Origin: Pseudomonadota bacterium
Lineage (GTDB): Bacteria > Pseudomonadota > Alphaproteobacteria > GCA-2731375
DNA length: 45,959 nt
NCBI GenBank assembly: GCA_027623205.1
Contig: JAQBYC010000030.1
Coordinates: 1-45,959 of the forward strand
Reading direction: 5' to 3'
The notes under the pieces were generated by a model. That model had not been told where the DNA came from, ran no database searches, and worked only from the letters and a program-made list of their open reading frames with translations. A program made the position numbers and the translations under genes. The first letter of the stretch is position 1, and every line of letters starts with the position of its first letter. Below, one piece after another: positions 41,020-45,959 of this stretch.

Positions 41020-41583
41020 GTGAAGCTGATTTCTCGCATTTTCTTAGTCCTGGCATTGACCGCGTCGACGGCCAGTTTAGCCGTCTCGCCGTCGTCCGCC
41101 GGCGAAGCAGCGATGGTGCAACAGTCGAACGCCGGGGCAAATGAGGCTGCCGCGCCAATCCATCCTGGCGCATCCGGGCTGCCAATACCACGCTTTGTCT
41201 CGCTGTCGTCCGAGACGGTCAATATGCGGGCTGGACCTGGGGTGCGCTATCCCATCACATGGGTATACCGGCGCAAAGGCACGCCGTTGATGATCATGGC
41301 TGAGTTCGAATATTGGCGCAAGGTGCGCGATGCCGATGGGACGGAAGGTTGGATGCACCGCAGTCTGTTGAGCGGCCGGCGCATGGCCATGGTGCGGGGC
41401 GGGATCAATGACTTACGCCGGTCGCCGCAGACCGAAGCGCCCGTTGCCATGCGGGCGGAAGCCGGCGCGATCGGCCATTTGCTCGCCTGCCGTGGCCCTT
41501 GGTGCCAAATGGCACTGAACGACATGCGTGTCTGGCTGCCCCGATCGAACATATTTGGCGCCCTGCCCAACGAGGAATTCTAA
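41020..41583 (+). CDS. Secreted SH3-domain protein
   Basis: 187 residues from GTG 41020. Residues 1-27 (K-L-I-S-R-I-F-L-V-L-A-L-T-A) form a signal peptide with A-G-E-A cleavage region. A bacterial SH3 domain (SH3_4 type) starts near residue 58: S-S-E-T-V-N-M-R-A-G-P-G-V-R-Y-P-I-T-W-V-Y-R-R-K-G-T-P-L, and a second SH3-like repeat ends with W-C-Q-M-A-L. The N-R-A-G-P-like motif is typical of periplasmic cell-wall-binding SH3b proteins. An earlier TTG (40984) would add a charged, unlikely leader. Exact ligand unknown. Confidence 0.87.
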   Translation: MKLISRIFLVLALTASTASLAVSPSSAGEAAMVQQSNAGANEAAAPIHPGASGLPIPRFVSLSSETVNMRAGPGVRYPITWVYRRKGTPLMIMAEFEYWRKVRDADGTEGWMHRSLLSGRRMAMVRGGINDLRRSPQTEAPVAMRAEAGAIGHLLACRGPWCQMALNDMRVWLPRSNIFGALPNEEF

Positions 41584-41702
41584 ACCATTTGCTATTTTAC
41601 CAGCGTCAACCGGCCGCCCGGTCAATGCGTCGATAATGGCATGCGCTGTGCCTCATCCAAATTCCGTAATTGTGTGTCGTGCAAAGCTCATGGGGCGAAT
41701 AC

Positions 41703-43118
41703 TCATGCGGTTCTCCATTCGGGCACATCGCCGTCTCCCAGATCCCAGAACAACCCGGTCATGATCTGTAAGCCTTCACGCAAGACCGGCTCCAGGGCGT
41801 GTTCGTCGGGGGCATGTTGCGAACAAGCGGCGTAGGAATGGGGCACCCAGATGGTGGGCAGCCCCAGGATCTCCGCAAAGACATCGTTAGGCAGTGAGCC
41901 ACCCAGGTTTGGCAGGATTGTCGGCTCTACCCCGGTGGTCTTGCGCAGAGAGCGCCGGGCCCATTGCACCCAGGGGTGGTCGGGCAACAGACGCGATGCC
42001 CGCATCATAAAGCCATTGTGCTTCTGCCCGACCACGACATCATGAAAGCCCTTGGCATCCAGATATGCACGGATGGCGGGCAGGAATCCGTCGGGGTCGC
42101 GGTCAACGGTAAAGCGAATCTGGCACCAGGCGATGGCCCTGGGGGGAATGGCGTTGGCCACTTGGTCGGGATTGCCGGCCTTGATCGCCAACACTTCGAA
42201 AGTATTCCAGGCGAACACCCGCTCCGCCGGCGTAAGGCCCGGTTGGCCCCAATCCTCTTCCACCGCCGGGCCGCTTTCGCCGCCCCGTACCTGCACGTCC
42301 GCCAGCACCTTGCGCACGGATGGCGGGATTGCCTCCGGGCGCAATTCCGGCACCAGAATTTCCCCTTTTGGCCCGACCAGTACGGCCAGCGCATTGGCCA
42401 GGCGTGTGCCGGCATTGGATATCAGACCGCCCCAGTTGCCCGAATGGTGGGCCCCGTCGCGTAAATCAACGCTCAGTTCAAAGTTCAAGGCGCCCCGACT
42501 ACCCATGAAAAGCGTCGCCTTGTCGGGCGCCAGACGCGGCCCATCCGAGGCCAGAAGCAGATCCGCCCGCAAGGCGTGGCGATGGTCTGTCGCGAAGGCC
42601 GCCAGACCGACCGAGCCGACCTCTTCCGACATCTCCAATAAAATTTTGCAATTGAAGCCCAAGCGCCCGCGCACCGCCAGCACCGACGCCAAGGCGGCCA
42701 GGTTGACCGAATGCTGGCCCTTGTTATCGGCTGTACCGCGACCGTACCAACGCTCGCCTTCCTTGACCATGGTCCAGGGATCGCGATCTTCGCGCCATTC
42801 CCCTTCAAAGCCGCGCACCACGTCGCCATGACCATAACTGAACAGGGTCGGCAGATTAGGGTTTTCCAGGCGTTCGGCCAACAGGAAGGGACCGCCGCGG
42901 GAATCAGGGTTGGGATGTAGCGCCACCGCAAAGCCGAGTCCTTCCAGCGTCGGGGTCATTTCCTCCACCAGGTAGCGCTCCAACTCCGGGCGTAATTCGG
43001 GCACCTGGGCAGTCGAACGAAAGCCCACCCGGCGCGCCAGATCCTGAAAAAAAGCGCCGCTATCAAAATGCGCCGTCGCCTGGTCAATGGCTGCGTTGCG
43101 AGTCATTCCATGCCCCAT
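41703..43118 (-). CDS. M20 family metallopeptidase
   Basis: 471-residue zinc-dependent peptidase or amidohydrolase. Y-G-H-G-D-V-V (about residues 94-100), W-Y-G-R-G-T-A-D-N-K-G-Q-H (about 123-135) and E-M-S-E-E-V-G-S (about 162-169) supply His, Asp and the catalytic Glu of the M20 dimetal centre; the dimerisation domain follows near 230-350. The size and pattern suit ArgE/DapE/ACY1/CPG2 relatives acting on dipeptides or N-acyl amino acids. ATG at 43118 and 43106 are both possible starts. Confidence 0.9.
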   Translation of the reverse strand: MGHGMTRNAAIDQATAHFDSGAFFQDLARRVGFRSTAQVPELRPELERYLVEEMTPTLEGLGFAVALHPNPDSRGGPFLLAERLENPNLPTLFSYGHGDVVRGFEGEWREDRDPWTMVKEGERWYGRGTADNKGQHSVNLAALASVLAVRGRLGFNCKILLEMSEEVGSVGLAAFATDHRHALRADLLLASDGPRLAPDKATLFMGSRGALNFELSVDLRDGAHHSGNWGGLISNAGTRLANALAVLVGPKGEILVPELRPEAIPPSVRKVLADVQVRGGESGPAVEEDWGQPGLTPAERVFAWNTFEVLAIKAGNPDQVANAIPPRAIAWCQIRFTVDRDPDGFLPAIRAYLDAKGFHDVVVGQKHNGFMMRASRLLPDHPWVQWARRSLRKTTGVEPTILPNLGGSLPNDVFAEILGLPTIWVPHSYAACSQHAPDEHALEPVLREGLQIMTGLFWDLGDGDVPEWRTA

Positions 43119-43185
43119 TTTCTTCCGATCATGGATGGCCTGCCATGATAGAACAATCCTTCATGTGGGTCATCCATGGCGCGGC

Positions 43186-43701
43186 CTAGAGGACGCGGGC
43201 AATGGCGCTTGCGGGCACCTTTACCCTGACCTCCCGTCCCAGCAGGTTCAACAGGATGACCACCCGTTCGCCATCGCCCCGGCGTTCGAACAGACCGATG
43301 TGATCGGCCATGGCGCCGCTTTGCAGGCGCACCTGCTCGCCGGGCACCAGACTGTCCCGATCCACCAATCGGACATGCCCGGCCGCGTCCTCCCGCGCCC
43401 GGATCGCCTGGATCACGCGATCGGATATGACGCCAGGCCGCTCGCCAAAGGCCACCAGGCCAACCACGCCGGGCGCGGTATTGATGGCGCGCGATTGGCG
43501 GGGCTGCGGATCGGCGGCGACAAACAGATAACGGGGAAACAGCGGCGCGCTGACCCAGTCGGTCTTGCGGGCATGGCGCCGTTGCTTGCGGTAGAGGGGC
43601 AAATAAACCTCGAAGCCGCGCTCCCACAGATTACTCCGCGCCCAGCTTTCCATCCGGGCCTGCGTATAGACCGCGTACCACGGCGCGGGGGGCGGGGTCA
43701 T
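43186..43701 (-). CDS. NusG-family specialised transcription antiterminator (RfaH/LoaP-like)
   Basis: 171-residue NusG paralogue. The NGN domain has W-Y-A-V-Y-T-Q-A-R-M-E (about residues 8-18), W-E-R-G-F-E-V-Y-L-P-L-Y and L-F-P-R-Y-L-F-V (about 54-61); the KOW region G-E-Q-V-R-L-Q-S-G-A-M-A-D-H-I-G begins near 121. Housekeeping NusG is normally encoded beside secE and ribosomal genes, so this is probably a locus-specific elongation factor for long surface-polysaccharide or secondary-metabolite operons. Overlaps the winged-helix gene stop by ATGA. Confidence 0.88.
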   Translation of the reverse strand: MTPPPAPWYAVYTQARMESWARSNLWERGFEVYLPLYRKQRRHARKTDWVSAPLFPRYLFVAADPQPRQSRAINTAPGVVGLVAFGERPGVISDRVIQAIRAREDAAGHVRLVDRDSLVPGEQVRLQSGAMADHIGLFERRGDGERVVILLNLLGREVRVKVPASAIARVL

Positions 43702-44402
43702 GATGGGGTCTCCGGATGGGTGCCACGCGCCGCTGCGCCGGATGGCTGACGGGCAAGCAGAGGCGAGGAAATCTTCAACAGCGAAGGCGCTCTTATCCTG
43801 TCCACGCCAAATTGGCCAGCCAGTTTTTCAAAGCTGCCCTGGGGGTTCTTCAGATCGCAAATCAGGATCACGTCAAACTGTGGCAAGGAGCCCAGATCGC
43901 GGACCAGATCCACATGCCGGAACCGGTTCGCGCCAGCCCCCTCATCGGCGATGCCGACCACCTCGACATCATGCTGCAAGGCGCATAAAAGCGCGATCTC
44001 CGCCAGTTCTCCCACCCCCACCACGGCGACCCGGCGGTGCCCCGCATCCGCCGCCTCGCCCAGCAACTGGTCGCATTGATTGCGGGCCCGGCGATAGAAA
44101 TCAAACGAGCGAAACAGGTAGTTCGCCGTCAACCGCGATTTCTCGCTAAAGCCCTTCGGCGTCAGGTAATAGGCATAGCGGCCCGGCGGGATCTTGCGCA
44201 CCTTGACCAGGCCCAGGCGCACACAGCGTTTCAGGTAGGCGTTGGTCAGACCCAGGGCGATGTTCAGACGCGCCGCCAGACCCCGTTGCGAAAGGCTCTC
44301 CGCGCCATGCACCGCGTGCAGCATTTCCATGGTAATGCGCGCTTCGCCCGGCTTGCCATCGGAAGCCGTATCCTGCCCGGCCAAGGTCTGTTCGCTGCTC
44401 AT
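43698..44402 (-). CDS. MarR-like winged-helix regulator with Rossmann-like C-terminal domain
   Basis: 234 residues from ATG 44402. Residues about 45-110 form a winged helix: S-L-S-Q-R-G-L-A-A-R-L-N-I-A-L-G-L-T-N-A-Y-L-K-R and G-R-Y-A-Y-Y-L-T-P-K-G-F (wing). The C-terminal half has R-V-A-V-V-G-V-G-E-L-A-E-I (about 125-137) and V-V-G-I-A-D-E, resembling a nucleotide-binding fold as in CoA-binding or Rex-type regulators, then I-L-I-C-D-L-K. Often found beside NusG-like genes in polysaccharide loci. Two palindromes upstream suggest self-regulation. A TTG at 44426 is an alternative start. Confidence 0.85.
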   Translation of the reverse strand: MSSEQTLAGQDTASDGKPGEARITMEMLHAVHGAESLSQRGLAARLNIALGLTNAYLKRCVRLGLVKVRKIPPGRYAYYLTPKGFSEKSRLTANYLFRSFDFYRRARNQCDQLLGEAADAGHRRVAVVGVGELAEIALLCALQHDVEVVGIADEGAGANRFRHVDLVRDLGSLPQFDVILICDLKNPQGSFEKLAGQFGVDRIRAPSLLKISSPLLARQPSGAAARGTHPETPS

Positions 44403-44444
44403 TTCCAGCCCATCCGCGGCCGCCAAACCGGCAAAATCGAATCA

Positions 44445-44485
44445 GTGTTCATGATATGAACACTAGCGCGTTCATCACGTGAACG
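44445..44485. promoter_or_regulatory. Tandem palindromic operator upstream of the winged-helix regulator
   Basis: GTGTTCATGATATGAACAC (44445-44463) is a perfect 8-bp inverted repeat with a 3-nt spacer, and CGTTCATCACGTGAACG (44469-44485) is a second one. Both share GTTCAT-N3-RTGAAC with centres 23 bp apart, about two helical turns, placed 43-83 nt upstream of the ATG at 44402 and facing the divergent M20 amidohydrolase gene. A dimeric regulator, probably the one encoded next to it, is the likely binder. Confidence 0.72.
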
Positions 44486-44594
44486 TCAATGCCTTGCGAG
44501 GACTTCAAACGGGACACAGCTTACTACAGACAAAACCCCCTGTTTTCGGGCAAGATGCACAGGGCGCAGGTAATTGATAGCGGCGGGTCGGGTC

Positions 44595-45827
44595 ATGGTT
44601 GAAATAAACGGCGAACGATTGTTGGGAGATTTGCGCACGTTGCGGTCTATGGGGGCCACGGGCACGGGCGTGGTGCGTCCGGCGCTCTCCGAGATTGACA
44701 TGACGGCGCGGCGCTGGTTGGTGGAGCGCTATCATGCGGCCGGACTGGAGGCGCGCATCGATGGTGTCGGCAATGTTTTGGGCCGTTCCGCCAATCCCGG
44801 TCCGGCACTTTTGCTGGGCTCCCATTCCGATACCCAGCCGACCGGTGGCTGGCTGGATGGTGCCCTTGGCGTAATCTATGCCTTGGAAGTTGTGCGCGCT
44901 CTGGCCGAGGATCCCGCGACCAAGCACCTGGCGGTGGATGCCATATCCTGGCAGGACGAGGAATCCCGCTTTTATGGTTGTCTGGGCAGCCGCTCGTTCT
45001 GCGGCGACTTTTCAGCCGAGGCCGAGGCCGGCCTGGCGGACAAGGATGGTGTCGCCTTTTCGGATGCCCTGGAACAAGCCGGATTAGCAGGCGTTCCGCG
45101 ACTGCGGGCGGCAGATTACAACTACCTGGGCTTTTTGGAAGCGCACATTGAACAGGGGCCGCATCTGGAGTCCCACGGCCTGCGCATTGGCATCGTCGAA
45201 ACCATTGTCGGTCTGGGCGGCATGGTCTTTACCTTCACCGGGCAGCAAAACCATGCTGGCACCACCATGATGGCGGGGCGCAAGGATGCGGCCACCGCGC
45301 TTTATGCCCTGGCCCATGCTATCAACGAGGAATTTCCCAAAGTGGCCGGCGCGCGATCGGTCTGGACCATGGGCCGGGCCGTACTTACACCGGGCGCGCC
45401 ATCAATCGTGCCGGGCCATGCCGAACTGGAATTGCAATACCGGGACGCGGACATGGCCGTCCTGGATCAATTCGAGACGGCGGCCCATCGCCTGGTGGAC
45501 GAGATCAACCGCCGCGGTGGCGCAACGGTGGAAGCGAAACCCTCACGGGTACGCATCGCGCCGGCGCACATGGATTGGGGTTTTCAAAAACATCTCGCGG
45601 CGGCGGCGGAACAGCACGCGCCAGGCAATTGGGTCGCCATGCCATCGGGCGCCTTTCACGATGCCGGCGTGGTTTGCGCGGCAATGCCTTGCGCCATGTT
45701 GTTTATTCCCTCCATCGGCGGCGTCAGCCACGATTTTGCGGAGGACAGCCACGACGAGGACATCATTCTGGGCTGTCAGGTTTTGGCAACGGGCGCCGCG
45801 TCCATATTAACGGCTGCGCCCACTTAG
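44595..45827 (+). CDS. M20 family amidohydrolase (N-carbamoyl-amino-acid hydrolase / allantoate amidohydrolase-like)
   Basis: 410 residues from ATG 44595. L-L-L-G-S-H-S-D-T-Q-P-T-G-G-W-L-D-G-A-L-G-V (about residues 73-94) supplies the first metal His and Asp, W-Q-D-E-E-S-R-F-Y-G (about 119-128) the Glu pair, and E-A-H-I-E-Q-G-P-H-L-E (about 185-195) the next His. These are the signatures of the hydantoinase/carbamoylase (HyuC/AllC/UAAH) branch that hydrolyses carbamoyl amino acids, allantoate or ureidoglycine. The substrate is not fixed by sequence. Divergent from the winged-helix gene. Confidence 0.92.
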   Translation: MVEINGERLLGDLRTLRSMGATGTGVVRPALSEIDMTARRWLVERYHAAGLEARIDGVGNVLGRSANPGPALLLGSHSDTQPTGGWLDGALGVIYALEVVRALAEDPATKHLAVDAISWQDEESRFYGCLGSRSFCGDFSAEAEAGLADKDGVAFSDALEQAGLAGVPRLRAADYNYLGFLEAHIEQGPHLESHGLRIGIVETIVGLGGMVFTFTGQQNHAGTTMMAGRKDAATALYALAHAINEEFPKVAGARSVWTMGRAVLTPGAPSIVPGHAELELQYRDADMAVLDQFETAAHRLVDEINRRGGATVEAKPSRVRIAPAHMDWGFQKHLAAAAEQHAPGNWVAMPSGAFHDAGVVCAAMPCAMLFIPSIGGVSHDFAEDSHDEDIILGCQVLATGAASILTAAPT

Positions 45828-45841
45828 GAATGCAGGCTAGA

Positions 45842-45901
45842 ATGACCGCCATGACTGAACCGGCGTTGATATCTCGAGCCAGCGGTGTGCGATGTCAATG
45901 A
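45842..45901 (+). other. Possible 5' stub of an interrupted gene
   Basis: ATG 45842 (or ATG 45851) opens a short frame M-T-A-M-T-E-P-A-L-I-S-R-A-S-G that stops at TGA 45899-45901, just where insertion-sequence-like DNA seems to begin. It starts 14 bp after the M20 amidohydrolase, the spacing of an operon partner. Too short to recognise; may be a chance frame. Confidence 0.25.
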
Positions 45902-45959
45902 CACATACAGATGTCCGGTTTTTGTAGCACATTAAATGTCCGCTTTTATTTGCTAGGCC
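45893..45959. mobile_element. Possible terminal end of an insertion sequence
   Basis: TGTCAATGACA (45893-45903) is palindromic and is followed by two imperfect direct repeats, ATGTCCGGTTTTTG (45911-45924) and ATGTCCGCTTTT (45936-45947), spaced 25 bp apart. Repeated motifs near an end are known for IS21- and some IS481-type elements. No transposase is in view because the window ends here, so the call is tentative. Confidence 0.3.

Overview
This 46 kb window looks like chromosome of a GC-rich alphaproteobacterium, most likely in or near the Rhodospirillales. The inference rests on gene content: a moxR-DUF58-BatA/DUF4159 operon, a DUF1285 / CoA pyrophosphatase / DUF6111 / CCA-adding enzyme run, a DUF1491 gene, a Gram-negative porin ending in Phe, and LPS-type glycosyltransferases. 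There is one tRNA, no rRNA, no CRISPR array and no complete insertion sequence.

Layout. 1-8.7 kb: mixed metabolic genes (oligopeptide-type binding protein, nitroreductase, amidase, DUF218 membrane protein, MFS transporter plus cupin, glyoxalase-fold protein) ending in a redoxin gene with an in-frame TGA. 8.8-15.7 kb: a four-gene minus-strand MoxR/BatA-type operon. 15.9-18.8 kb: DUF1285, CoA pyrophosphatase, DUF6111 and CCA-adding enzyme. 19.1-22.96 kb: small membrane protein, tRNA-Pro, polyprenyl diphosphate synthase, DUF2007, a TrmN6-like methyltransferase and selD. 23.1-30.1 kb: acrylyl-CoA reductase-like protein, dihydroorotase-like protein and a GT9-GT2-GT4-AsnB surface-polysaccharide operon. 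30.2-33 kb: tightly overlapped ygfZ-tag-DUF1491-amidohydrolase operon. 33-39.8 kb: porin, CoA-transferase and a coaBC-dut-rrf2-cysK-moeB operon. 39.9-45.8 kb: hydroxyacid dehydrogenase, SH3 protein, M20 peptidase, a NusG-like/winged-helix regulator pair and an M20 amidohydrolase. The last about 70 bases resemble an insertion-sequence end.

Main discovery. Two genes carry an in-frame TGA exactly where their families have a catalytic Cys: selD (selenide, water dikinase, TGA 22894-22896) and a thioredoxin-fold redoxin (TGA 7981-7983, context W-A-S-W-U-G-C-R). Each TGA is followed by a foldable hairpin whose apical loop begins exactly 21 nt after the TGA and has the related sequences CGTGT and CGTGCT. 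The window therefore appears to encode both a selenophosphate-making enzyme and a selenoprotein user. A conventional gene caller would split the redoxin and truncate SelD.

Second discovery. At least eight copies of a roughly 100-bp structured repeat lie in intergenic gaps. They share three hairpin modules, one ending in a GCATGTTT/AAACATGC-type stem and TCTAG. Six copies provide the stop codon, or the last codons and stop, of the neighbouring gene. Two near-identical copies face each other around the DUF1285 gene. Other signals are a double palindromic operator in front of the winged-helix regulator, a 19-nt tandem repeat upstream of the binding-protein gene, and a Cys-poor Rrf2 regulator beside cysK.
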